Shown here piece by piece: positions 35,050 to 42,882 of a stretch of DNA of 64,000 nt; the stretch's first letter is position 1; every line of letters starts with the position of its first letter. The stretch comes from Bradyrhizobium sp. CB3481. GTDB taxonomy: Bacteria > Pseudomonadota > Alphaproteobacteria > Rhizobiales > Xanthobacteraceae. Position numbers and translations under genes: made by a program. Location of the stretch: positions 6,096,501 to 6,160,500 of the forward strand of contig NZ_CP121647.1 in assembly GCF_029714305.1 (NCBI RefSeq). Reading direction: 5' to 3'. Under the pieces are notes generated by a model. It saw nothing but the letters and a program-made list of their open reading frames with translations. It made no database searches and was not told the DNA's origin.

Positions 35050-36242
35050 CAAGGTTCGATGCCGCGCGTTGCCAGCACCGTCTTCATGCGCCGCGTCGCC
35101 AGTTCGGGGTTGGAGAGCAGCCCGGCCCTGTCGGCGAGGCGAAATAGTTCGGCGAGATGCAGCGTCGAGCGCGTGCTCTCCTGGCCGCCGACCATGGTGA
35201 AATGGTCCTGATGGCCGTTGAGGTACGCCATGAACACGATACCGGTCTTGTAGAACCGCGTCGGCGCACGGAAGATATGGCGCGACAGCGGCACCGTTGG
35301 GCCCAGCACATCGTGAAAGCCGGCCTCGTCGCCGGCGGCAAGCCGCGACAGCGCGTAGGATGCCGCCGGCGCGATGGCATCGAAGATGCCGAGCAGCGCG
35401 TGCGAAAAGCCTTGCGCGTCGCCGGCGATCAATTCGGCATAGTTGAAGTCGTCGCCGGTATACATCTTGACGTTCTCATCGAGGCGCCGGCGCATGTCGA
35501 TTTCGCGCTGCTTGTCGAGCAGCGAGACCTTTACGCCGTCCACCTTGGCCGCGTTGGCGTTGATGATGGCGACCGCCGTATCCATCGCCTTGTCGAGATC
35601 GGTCGTGCCCCAATAGCCCGCCAGCGCCGGGTCGAACATGTCGCCGAGCCAGTGGATGATCACGGGCTCGCGTACCTGCGACAGTACGCGATTATAGACT
35701 TTTGCGTAATCGTCGGCGCTGCGGCCGAGCTTGGCCAGCGCGCGCGAGGCCATCAGGATGATCCGGCCGCCGGCCTTCTCCACCGCCGCGATCTGTTCCT
35801 CATAGGCGCGGATCACGTCATCGATCGATTTGGCATCCTCCACTGCGAGGTGGTCGGTGCCGGCGCCGGAAAACACCAGCGCATTGCCCCTCGCCTTCGC
35901 GGCCCTCACCGAGCGCTGAATCAATTCCAGCGATGTCGGCCAATCCAGCCCCATGCCGCGCTGCGCGGTATCCATGGCTTCAGCGACGCCAAGGCCGAGG
36001 TCCCAGACATGCTCGCGGAACGCAATGGTGCGATCCCAATCGATCGCGGCGCTGAGCCAGGGATCGTTGTCGGCAAGCGGATCGGCGACCGTATGCGCAG
36101 CCGAGAAGGCGACGCGGTTCAGCGTGCCCTGAAGCTTCGCCGGAAACGTCTGCGACGCCGCCAGACGATAGGTCTCGATGGAACGTTCCGCGGTCGGCAG
36201 TTTCAGGAACAGCGATGACATCGGCAGGACAGGCTTGTTCAT
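35049..36242 (-). CDS. DUF993 family protein, probable class I aldolase-like (DHDPS fold)
   Basis: 397 aa. I recognise the family from the 'MSSLFLKLPTAERSIETYRL' start and 'TFPAKLQGTLNRVAFSAAHTVADP' region. The segment 'KVDGVKVSLLDK' around Lys238, followed by 'VKMYTGDDFNYAEL' (258-271) and 'GFSHALLGIFDAIAP', lines up by eye with the catalytic strand 'GIKE', 'LSGDD' and 'G.IS...N..P' of dihydrodipicolinate-synthase-type aldolases, so Lys238 may form a Schiff base. GGAGG lies 9 nt before the ATG. It probably cleaves or forms a C-C bond in a keto-acid or keto-sugar intermediate of this operon's pathway (inference). Confidence 0.8.
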   Translation of the reverse strand: MNKPVLPMSSLFLKLPTAERSIETYRLAASQTFPAKLQGTLNRVAFSAAHTVADPLADNDPWLSAAIDWDRTIAFREHVWDLGLGVAEAMDTAQRGMGLDWPTSLELIQRSVRAAKARGNALVFSGAGTDHLAVEDAKSIDDVIRAYEEQIAAVEKAGGRIILMASRALAKLGRSADDYAKVYNRVLSQVREPVIIHWLGDMFDPALAGYWGTTDLDKAMDTAVAIINANAAKVDGVKVSLLDKQREIDMRRRLDENVKMYTGDDFNYAELIAGDAQGFSHALLGIFDAIAPAASYALSRLAAGDEAGFHDVLGPTVPLSRHIFRAPTRFYKTGIVFMAYLNGHQDHFTMVGGQESTRSTLHLAELFRLADRAGLLSNPELATRRMKTVLATRGIEP

Positions 36243-36254
36243 GCTTGGGCCTCC

Positions 36255-37406
36255 TCACACCTTGATCGGGGCAACGTCGATCCAGCGCCGCTCGCGCCAA
36301 CTCTGCAGCGCGCATTCGGCAAGCTGCACGCCCTTGGCGCCTTCCAGCAGCGTGAACTTGTAGGGTGCGTCCTCGCAGACGTGGCGGATGAACATCTCCC
36401 ACTGCTCCTTGAAGCCGTTATCGTAGACGGCGTTGTCAGGAACCTTCTGCCAATCGGCATAGAAATCATGCGTGCGCTTTTCGTCCGGATTCCACACCGG
36501 CCGCGGCGTTGCCTGGCGTGCCTGGATCACGCAATCGGTCAGGCCGGCGACTGCCGAGCCGTGGGTGCCGTCGACCTGGAAGGTCACGAGGTCGTCGCGA
36601 TAGACCCGCGTCACCCAGCTCATGTTGATATGCGCGATCACGCCGCCCTTGAGGCGGAAGGTGGCGTAGGCGGAGTCATCGGCGGTCGCCGTGTATTTCT
36701 TGCCTTTCTCGTCGAAGCGCTCGGGGATATCTGTGGTGCCGAGGCAAGAGATGCTCTCGACCTCGCCGAAGAGATTGTCGAGCACGTAGCGCCAGTGGCA
36801 GACCATGTCGAGGATGATGCCGCCGCCGTCCTCGCTGCGGTAGTTCCACGACGGCCGCTGCGCCTCCTGCCAGCCGCCCTCGAACACCCAATAGCCGAAT
36901 TCGCCGCGCACCGAGAGCATGCGGCCGAAGAAGCCGGAATCGCGCAGGAAGGCGAGCTTCTTCAGGCCCGGCAGGAACAGCTTGTCCTGCACCGTGCCGT
37001 GCTTGACGCCTTTGGCGTTGGCGAGCTTGAGCACCGTGACCGCTTCCTCGAGATTGGTCGCGATCGGTTTCTCGCAATAGACGTGCTTGCCGGCCTCGAT
37101 CGCTTTCGTCAGCAGCGAAGGGCGCGCCTGCGTGGTGGCGGCGTCAAAGAAGATCGTGTCGTTCTTGTCGGCGAGCGCCTTGTCGAGGTCGGTTGACCAG
37201 CGCTCCACGTTGAAACGTTTTGCCAGCCGCTCCACCTTCTCGGCGTCGCGGCCGATCAGAATCGGATCGGGCAGCATGCGGTCGCCATTCGACAGCAGCA
37301 CGCCGCCCTGGTCGCGGATCGCGATGATGGAGCGGATCAAATGCTGGTTGAGCCCCATCCGGCCGGTCACGCCGTTCATGATCAGGCCGAGGCGTTTGGT
37401 CGTCAT
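36255..37406 (-). CDS. Gfo/Idh/MocA-family NAD(P)-dependent oxidoreductase
   Basis: 383 aa. Unusual N-terminus 'LGLIMNGVTGRMGLNQHLIRS' with a G-x-T-G-R-M-G dinucleotide motif, and the family 'CEKPIATN' (EKP near 118) lysine motif. The second domain has 'GGIILDMVCHWRYVLDNLFG', the typical 'D.G.H..D' substrate-site region. It oxidises or reduces a sugar, inositol or sugar-derived alcohol. ATGA overlap with the stop of the enolase-superfamily gene (37403-37406) shows coupling; DUF993 follows 12 nt downstream. Confidence 0.88.
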   Translation of the reverse strand: MTTKRLGLIMNGVTGRMGLNQHLIRSIIAIRDQGGVLLSNGDRMLPDPILIGRDAEKVERLAKRFNVERWSTDLDKALADKNDTIFFDAATTQARPSLLTKAIEAGKHVYCEKPIATNLEEAVTVLKLANAKGVKHGTVQDKLFLPGLKKLAFLRDSGFFGRMLSVRGEFGYWVFEGGWQEAQRPSWNYRSEDGGGIILDMVCHWRYVLDNLFGEVESISCLGTTDIPERFDEKGKKYTATADDSAYATFRLKGGVIAHINMSWVTRVYRDDLVTFQVDGTHGSAVAGLTDCVIQARQATPRPVWNPDEKRTHDFYADWQKVPDNAVYDNGFKEQWEMFIRHVCEDAPYKFTLLEGAKGVQLAECALQSWRERRWIDVAPIKV

Positions 37407-38806
37407 ACTGCTTTCTCCAGGGAGTTTTTGGCTATGGGCTCGGCAAGCGGCGACATCGCGGACCAGTCCGGATGTACTGAAGTGGCGAAGCCCGGTGTCG
37501 TCAGCGATCCCGTCAGGAGATCGCCGTCATGGACAGCGAGACGAACCTTGCCGCCGTCGCGGGTGTAGAGATCGGGATGACCTGCGAGAAACGCTTCCGC
37601 CTCGGCGGCCGGCGTGTCGCCAAATCCATCGACGTAATGGTGGCCGTTGCGCTCGGCATGGGTGACGCCGATCAGCGCGCCGAGCGCGAGATCCTGCTGC
37701 ACGGCTAGCCCCGCCTGACAGGTGAGATCCTCGCCCGTAACGAAGCATTTTTCGCCTGCCGCGCTCCATCGGGCGGCGCGGGTCGCGTTGATCACCGACT
37801 TGTAGATGCCCTTGCAGGATTTCGAGGAGATGCCGCGATAGCCGAGCGCCCGCGCGATCGGGAAGGCGTCGTAGGAATCATCCGCCTCGTCGACAATGAA
37901 ATCGCGCCGGGCCAGCGCACCAAGCGGTGACTGGCGCGTGATGTCGCGCGGCATCGGCTGTTCGATGTAAAGTAATTTTGACGCAATCGGCCGCAACGCG
38001 GCGTCGCGGTCGAGGCGGTCAATCAGCGCGCCGAGAACGGCGAGGTCGGAATATTGCTCGTTGGCATCAAGCGTGACGCGGTAATCATGGGACAGCGTGG
38101 CCAGCTCGTGGCCGATTCGAATCAGGCGGTCGGCATCGTGCGCGGGATCGCCGTTGAGCTTGAGCTTGAAATAGCGCGCGCCGGCGTTTTCACGTGCATC
38201 GGCGACACCGCCCTCGCCTTCGACCTCGTCGTCCATGCCGACCGTATGTCTGATGGCCACGCGCTCCAGCCGCTTGCGGCTGGCGAGGAGCTTGGTCACG
38301 TCACCATCGCCGATATCGCGTGACAGGCGCGCATCGATGCCGGCGATGTTGGCCGCCATGCCATCGAAGAAGTTGGCGCCGGTGCAGCGCAACAACGCAT
38401 CCAAAATCGCCTTGTCGATTTCGGCCGGCCCGTAAGCTGCCGCCAGCGGCGGGATGTCCTCGGCGGCGCAGGCCTCGATTTGCGCGCTGATACAAGCAGC
38501 ATGCAGACCGAACGCGGTCTCTAAGCCGGAATGTGCCAGATAGATATCCCGCGCGATCAGCAGCGAGCGGCGCAGCTCGGTCACCGTCTCCTGCGGCGAG
38601 AGATGCGGCCGCTTGTCGAACCATTTGGCGACCAGAAACTCGGCGCTTGCGCCCGTCGCCCTGCCTTTGCCTTCAACCTCGATCTCGACCCGCACAAAAG
38701 CCTGCGGCGTGCCGTCGATGACAACCGCGCCGAACCGGAACGGCCGGGCGAAGGCGACCTGCCGTTCAAAAAAGGAGATGTCCTTTATGGCTAGACGTGG
38801 CGGCAT
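37403..38806 (-). CDS. Enolase-superfamily (mandelate racemase-like) enzyme
   Basis: 467 aa, longer than the usual ~380. The barrel shows K214-x-K216 in YFKLKLNGD, then metal ligands Asp247 (LDANE), Glu282 (YIEQP) and Asp306 (VDEADDS), and basic residues Lys329/Lys332 in ISSKSCKG. These are the acid-sugar-dehydratase/racemase elements that abstract an alpha proton from a carboxylate substrate. It therefore likely dehydrates or epimerises an acid sugar or amino-acid-like carboxylate. It starts 12 nt after the ABC ATPase gene and overlaps the Gfo/Idh/MocA gene, so uptake and catabolism are one transcript. Confidence 0.85.
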   Translation of the reverse strand: MPPRLAIKDISFFERQVAFARPFRFGAVVIDGTPQAFVRVEIEVEGKGRATGASAEFLVAKWFDKRPHLSPQETVTELRRSLLIARDIYLAHSGLETAFGLHAACISAQIEACAAEDIPPLAAAYGPAEIDKAILDALLRCTGANFFDGMAANIAGIDARLSRDIGDGDVTKLLASRKRLERVAIRHTVGMDDEVEGEGGVADARENAGARYFKLKLNGDPAHDADRLIRIGHELATLSHDYRVTLDANEQYSDLAVLGALIDRLDRDAALRPIASKLLYIEQPMPRDITRQSPLGALARRDFIVDEADDSYDAFPIARALGYRGISSKSCKGIYKSVINATRAARWSAAGEKCFVTGEDLTCQAGLAVQQDLALGALIGVTHAERNGHHYVDGFGDTPAAEAEAFLAGHPDLYTRDGGKVRLAVHDGDLLTGSLTTPGFATSVHPDWSAMSPLAEPIAKNSLEKAV

Positions 38807-38818
38807 CGAAAGCCTGTC

Positions 38819-39667
38819 TCAATCCAGCGCGCTTTGGGTGAAGAAGTGCTTGCGAATCCGCTGCACCAGCTCGGTGAAGGCCGGATCGGCCATCGCATCG
38901 AGCGAGCGCGGACGCGGCAGCGGCACGTCATAGATTGCCGCGATCGCGCCGGGACGCTCGGTCATAACAAGCACGCGGTCCGCCAGAAACACCGCTTCCG
39001 GGATCGAATGCGTGATCAGGAGTACGGTCTTGCCGGTCTCGCGCTGGATGCGCATCAGTTCGACATTCATCTTCTCGCGCGTCATGGCATCGAGCGCGCC
39101 GAACGGCTCGTCCATCAGCATGATCTTGGGATCGTGCACCAGCGCGCGGCAGATCGAGGCGCGCTGCTGCATGCCGCCAGAGAGCTGCCAGGGCAGCTTC
39201 TTCTCAAACCCTTCGAGGCCGACCAGCTTGAGCAGCGACTTGGCGCGCGGCAGATATTCGTCGCGCGGCAGCTTCTTCATGTCGATCGGCAACATCACGT
39301 TGGAGAGGATGTTGCGCCAGGGCAGCAGCAGCGCATTCTGAAACACGATGCCGACATTGCCGTGCGGTTTCGTCACCGGCTCGCCATCAACGGTGATTTC
39401 GCCGGTCGAGGGCGCGAGCAACCCCGAGATCATCTTCAGCAGCGTGGATTTGCCGCAGCCGGACGGGCCGACCACGACGAAGAACTCGCCCTCGTTGATA
39501 TGGAAATCCAGCGGCCGCAGCGACGGCACGTCGCCGTCGCGCGACCGATAGGTTTTCGAGACGCCCGAAAGCGTAATCCCCGGCGCCGCGCTGCCGGCGC
39601 GATCCGATACCAGCCGCAGATGCGCGGCCGGTTGATTGATCTCGATTGGTTTGGTCGCCGGGTTCAT
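38819..39667 (-). CDS. ABC transporter ATP-binding protein (SsuB/TauB type)
   Basis: 282 aa. Walker A 'VGPSGCGKST' (near 68-77), Q-loop 'VGIVFQNALLLPWR', signature 'QLSGGMQQRASICRAL', Walker B 'IMLMDEPFGALD' and switch 'LLITHSIPEAVFLADRV'. It is typical of nitrate/taurine/sulfonate/NMT1 importers. It powers uptake with the permease at 40965 and binding protein at 39842. It is separated from the binding-protein gene by a palindromic repeat and lies 12 nt before the enolase-superfamily gene. Confidence 0.93.
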   Translation of the reverse strand: MNPATKPIEINQPAAHLRLVSDRAGSAAPGITLSGVSKTYRSRDGDVPSLRPLDFHINEGEFFVVVGPSGCGKSTLLKMISGLLAPSTGEITVDGEPVTKPHGNVGIVFQNALLLPWRNILSNVMLPIDMKKLPRDEYLPRAKSLLKLVGLEGFEKKLPWQLSGGMQQRASICRALVHDPKIMLMDEPFGALDAMTREKMNVELMRIQRETGKTVLLITHSIPEAVFLADRVLVMTERPGAIAAIYDVPLPRPRSLDAMADPAFTELVQRIRKHFFTQSALD

Positions 39668-39702
39668 TCAGATGAGTCCATTTGGAAAAGTCTCGCTCCG
39701 CC

Positions 39703-39820
39703 GTCGTCCCTGCGAACGCAGGGACCCATACGCCGTGCCCTTTCGTTTGGGCAGCCTGGCAGAGACCTTCTGCAACAACACAGGCCGGTGGTTATGGGTC
39801 CCCGCGTGCGCGGGGACGAC
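39703..39820. repeat. Palindromic repeat (GTCGTCCC type) between binding-protein and ATPase genes
   Basis: GTCGTCCCTGCGAACGCAGG at the left is mirrored by CCCCGCGTGCGCGGGGACGAC at the right, and GGGACCCATA by TATGGGTCCC. Same family as 41859, 52547, 59290 and 62067. Confidence 0.88.
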
Positions 39821-39841
39821 GATGGAATTTTTAACGCCTGC

Positions 39842-40840
39842 TCACGAACCGCCCTGCGGCAGGTAGTCGTTGGTATAAAACGCCTTCGGATTGTCCTTGG
39901 CCTTGGCGTCCAGCCCGCCATACTCGACCATCAAATTGACCGTGTCGGTCATGTTCTGGTCGGTCACCTGGAACGGCCGCTTGGCCTTGGTTTCAGCCGT
40001 GCGGTAAAGCGGAATCGTCAGCTCAAAGCCCTGCGTCAGCGTTTCGATCTTGCCGCCCTTCGGGTTGGCGTCGAGGATCGACTGCGCCGCGCCCTTCGGG
40101 TCCTTCTCGGCTGCTTCGACCGCCTTGGTCGTTGCCGACATGAAGCGCTTGACGAGGTCGGCATTGGCCTTGACGAAGTCGGTGTTGGCGACGATGCCCG
40201 AGCAGACCATGTTGATGCCGTAGTCGGCGAACTTGATCGCGTTGACGTCCTTGCCGGTCGCGTCCTTGATCTTCATCGACTGGTCCATGACGTAGCCGAG
40301 CAAGAGATCGGCCTGCCCGTTGATGACGGCGTTGAGCTTGGTCTGGCCGTCGCCCGCTACCGTCTGGAAATCGCTTTCCTTCAGGCCGGTCTTCTTCAGG
40401 AACAGCGGCCAGATCTGCGTCATCGAGTCGGCCGGCGTGATCGCCACCGTCTTGCCCTTGATGTCCTCGGGCTTCTTGATGTTCTTCTCGACAAAGCCCA
40501 TCGCCGACATCGGGCTGGTCTGCAGCAGCACGCCGGTGGCAACGATCGGCGCACCCTTGACCGCCGCGCGCATCATGGTGGGCACATCGACATAGCCGAA
40601 ATTGGCGGTCTTGGCCGCCACGGCCTGCGTGGTCGCTGCGGAGCCGCGGCCTTCCTGGATCTCGAGGTCAATGCCCTCGGCGGCGTAGATGCCCTTGGCC
40701 TTGCCGTAATAGAACGGCGCGTGCTCGCCATAAACGTACCAGTTCAGCATCAGCACCACCTTGTCGGCGGCCGATGCCGGAAGCACCGAAAGCGCGGTCC
40801 AGATCAGGGCGGCGGAGACCGCCGCTATCGTTCGTATCAT
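39842..40840 (-). CDS. NMT1/THI5-like ABC solute-binding protein
   Basis: 332 aa. Signal peptide to PASA|A (about 24). 'LMLNWYVYGEHAPFYYGKAKGIYAAEGIDLEI' region (30-61) is the NMT1/THI5 signature, and 'GRGSAATTQAVAAKTANFG' follows. The family binds pyrimidine precursors, sulfonates, riboflavin and other small ligands; the true ligand is open. It is flanked on both sides by palindromic repeats (40861-40936 and 39703-39820), which isolate this gene within its operon. Confidence 0.88.
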   Translation of the reverse strand: MIRTIAAVSAALIWTALSVLPASAADKVVLMLNWYVYGEHAPFYYGKAKGIYAAEGIDLEIQEGRGSAATTQAVAAKTANFGYVDVPTMMRAAVKGAPIVATGVLLQTSPMSAMGFVEKNIKKPEDIKGKTVAITPADSMTQIWPLFLKKTGLKESDFQTVAGDGQTKLNAVINGQADLLLGYVMDQSMKIKDATGKDVNAIKFADYGINMVCSGIVANTDFVKANADLVKRFMSATTKAVEAAEKDPKGAAQSILDANPKGGKIETLTQGFELTIPLYRTAETKAKRPFQVTDQNMTDTVNLMVEYGGLDAKAKDNPKAFYTNDYLPQGGS

Positions 40841-40860
40841 TGTCTTCCTCCCTTTGCTTC

Positions 40861-40936
40861 GTCATTGCGAGCGAAGCGAAGCAATCCATCTCTCAACTTG
40901 CGGCGCCATGGATTGCTTCGCTGCGCTCGCAATGAC
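40861..40936. repeat. Palindromic repeat (GTCATTGCGAGC type) between permease and binding-protein genes
   Basis: GTCATTGCGAGCGAAGCGAAG is followed by its mirror CTTCGCTGCGCTCGCAATGAC; GCAATCCAT pairs with ATGGATTGC. Directly upstream of the NMT1-like gene's start (40840). Confidence 0.9.
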
Positions 40937-40964
40937 GTCATCTGCTATCGTTCCAACGGTAATT

Positions 40965-41774
40965 TCACGAAGCGAAAATGATGTCGTCACGCTGGCTGAC
41001 GTGCCAGGGGATCACGAGGCGCTCGATGCGATCGACGACCCAGAACAGCACGACGCCGAGCAGCGCGAGGATCACCAGCGCGGCAAACATCGTCGGCAGG
41101 TCGAACGTTCCGATCGAGCGCTGCATCACATAGCCGATGCCGGAATTGGAGCCGACGAACTCGCCGACCACGGCGCCGACGACGGCGAGCGTGACCGATA
41201 CTTTCAGGCCGGAGAAGATCGCCGGCATAGCATGCGGCAGGTTGACGGCGCGGAACACCTGAAAGCGGCTGCCCTGCATCGCGCGCGCGAGATCGACCAT
41301 GTCAGGATCGACCGATTTGAAGCCCTGCACGGCGGAGACCACGACCGGGAAGAATCCCAGCAGGAATGCCGAGATTACTTTCGGAATGATGCCGAAGCCG
41401 AACCACACCACGAACAGCGGCGCGATCGCGATCTTCGGCACGGACTGCGAGAATACGAGCAGCGGATAGACATAGCTTTCCACCGTCTTCGATCCCGCAA
41501 TCAGCATGGCGACGGGGATGCCGAATACCGCCGACAGCAGGAAGCCGCAAATGGTGGCGTAGGTGGTCGGCCAGGACTGCCGCAGCAATTCCGGCCACTC
41601 CGTCCGCAAGACCGCCACGACATCGCCGGGCGCCGGGATCTGATAGGCCGGAATCTGGAACAGGCGGATGGTGACGTCCCACATCACCACGATGAAGATC
41701 AGGAACAGAAACGGCCGCACCCACGCCGCGTTCAGCGCTTTCGACAAGCCACTTTCAGCCTTCAACTCGGCCAC
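40965..41774 (-). CDS. ABC transporter permease (SsuC type)
   Basis: 269 aa, about six membrane helices. The EAA loop reads 'ARAMQGSRFQVFRAVNLPHAMPAIFSGLKVSVTLAVVGAVVGEF', typical of SsuC/TauC/ThiX permeases. GTG start at 41774 with GGGAG six nt before. First gene of the probable seven-gene operon; its promoter region holds an inverted repeat (41813-41843). It forms the channel for the ligand captured by the NMT1-like protein. Confidence 0.92.
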   Translation of the reverse strand: MAELKAESGLSKALNAAWVRPFLFLIFIVVMWDVTIRLFQIPAYQIPAPGDVVAVLRTEWPELLRQSWPTTYATICGFLLSAVFGIPVAMLIAGSKTVESYVYPLLVFSQSVPKIAIAPLFVVWFGFGIIPKVISAFLLGFFPVVVSAVQGFKSVDPDMVDLARAMQGSRFQVFRAVNLPHAMPAIFSGLKVSVTLAVVGAVVGEFVGSNSGIGYVMQRSIGTFDLPTMFAALVILALLGVVLFWVVDRIERLVIPWHVSQRDDIIFAS

Positions 41775-41812
41775 GTTGCGCTCCCTGGTATCGTCTTTTC
41801 GGAGGAGAAATT

Positions 41813-41843
41813 AACCCGTTGGATAAATACTGGCAAGCGGGTT
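41813..41843 (-). promoter_or_regulatory. Candidate promoter/operator of the transporter-DUF993 operon
   Basis: AACCCG (41813-41818) is inverted as CGGGTT (41838-41843), with TTG/CAA extending the arms inward. On the minus strand TTGCCA (41831-41836) and TTAATT (near 41809-41814) are spaced 16 nt apart like -35/-10 elements, 40 nt before the GTG. A TetR gene lies just upstream and could bind here. Confidence 0.4.
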
Positions 41844-41858
41844 TTCGTGCGGTATTTT

Positions 41859-41978
41859 GTCGTTCCTGCTCACACAGGAACCCATAACCACGAACGTTAA
41901 TTGTCAAAGCAAGATCAACGACTACCGCCTCAAGTCGAAAGGCCGCAGCGTATGGGTCCCGGCTTTCGCCGGGACGAC
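41859..41978. repeat. Palindromic repeat (GTCGTTCC/GTCGTCCC type)
   Basis: Left end GTCGTTCCTGCTCACACAGG and right end GGGTCCCGGCTTTCGCCGGG plus ACGAC are inverted relative to each other. The element ends 5 nt before the TetR stop codon and so lies between tetR and the operon promoter. Confidence 0.82.
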
Positions 41979-41982
41979 AGAA

Positions 41983-42729
41983 TCACACCGGCTGATGCTC
42001 GGGCGACCGTGCCCCCTGCGCGATGGCCTTGCCAAAATCCGCGGTCGATTTTCCGGTCAGCGCCGCCAGCACCAGCGCCACCATGTGGGCGAGGCGCTCG
42101 TCCCGCGCCTCCTTCTTCAGGAGGTCGCGGCCGAAGATCACGGAGAGCGTCGCGCTGTTGGACAGATAGAAGAAGCACAGCGCCGCGATCGAAATGTAGA
42201 GCTGAACCGGATCGACGGCGACACGGAAATCGCCGCTGACGACGCCGCGCGTCACCACGGTGCGGATCATCTCGACGAACGGGGAATGCATCGACTTGAC
42301 CTTGGTCGAGCGCTTCAGGTGGCGCGCCTTGGCCAGGTTTTCGGTGTTCAGCAGCGCCAGGAATTCGGGGTTACGGAGAAAATAATTCCATGTGAAGTCG
42401 ATCAGACGCTCGATCGCTTCCGGCGGATCGAGATGCTCGAGATCGAGCTCCCGCTCCTCGGAACGGATCTTCTCATAGGCGCCTTCCAGCACCGTGAGAT
42501 AGAGGTCCTCCTTGTTGCCGACGTGGTAGTACAGCATGCGCTTGTTGGCGCCGGCATTGGCCGCGATGCGATCGACCCGCGCGCCAGCCAGGCCGTGGGC
42601 GGCGAATTCCTGCTTGGCGGCCTCGAGAATCCGAAGTCGCATCCCCTCAGGGTCGCGTTGCCATTTCTGTCCGCGTTTTGCCTTTGCCAAATCAGTTGCC
42701 CGATGGATGCACGAAGCAAGCTGTAGCAT
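41983..42729 (-). CDS. TetR-family regulator
   Basis: 248 aa. HTH region 'ILEAAKQEFAAHGLAGARVDRIAANAGANKRMLYYHVGNKEDLYLTVL' (about 34-81), with 'LYYHVGNKEDLY' as the recognition signature; the C-terminal domain ('AALCFFYLSNSATLSVIFGRDLL') is of the TetR_C type found near aromatic and transport genes. The start is uncertain: ATG at 42729 has no clear ribosome-binding site, and a TTG nearer the HTH is possible. It probably controls the operon starting at 41774, from which it is separated by a palindromic repeat. Confidence 0.85.
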   Translation of the reverse strand: MLQLASCIHRATDLAKAKRGQKWQRDPEGMRLRILEAAKQEFAAHGLAGARVDRIAANAGANKRMLYYHVGNKEDLYLTVLEGAYEKIRSEERELDLEHLDPPEAIERLIDFTWNYFLRNPEFLALLNTENLAKARHLKRSTKVKSMHSPFVEMIRTVVTRGVVSGDFRVAVDPVQLYISIAALCFFYLSNSATLSVIFGRDLLKKEARDERLAHMVALVLAALTGKSTADFGKAIAQGARSPEHQPV

Positions 42730-42754
42730 GCGAGAGGCGCTTTGAGAACGGATC

Positions 42755-42882
42755 ACCCTCCCCTGGAGGGGCGTGACGGGGTGGGGTGATCTCTCCACTC
42801 GGGCACTGTTGGATGACGAGAGACCGTCACCCCACCTCGGTTCGCATTTCATGCGAACCGATCCTCCCCCTCCAGGGGAGGA
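42755..42882. repeat. Palindromic repeat (CCTCCCCTGGAGGGG type) overlapping a gene's 3' end
   Basis: ACCCTCCCCTGGAGGGG at 42755 is mirrored by CCCCCTCCAGGGGAGG near 42865-42881; GGGGTGAT and ATGCGAACC segments are also paired internally. The VOC gene's stop codon (42849-42851) lies inside it. Confidence 0.85.

Noticed and set aside
38834..40981. A 715-codon open frame on the plus strand
   Set aside because: It lies antisense to the ATPase and NMT1-like genes, which have full domain motifs and ribosome-binding sites; the plus frame is Arg/His-rich shadow coding typical of high-G+C DNA.
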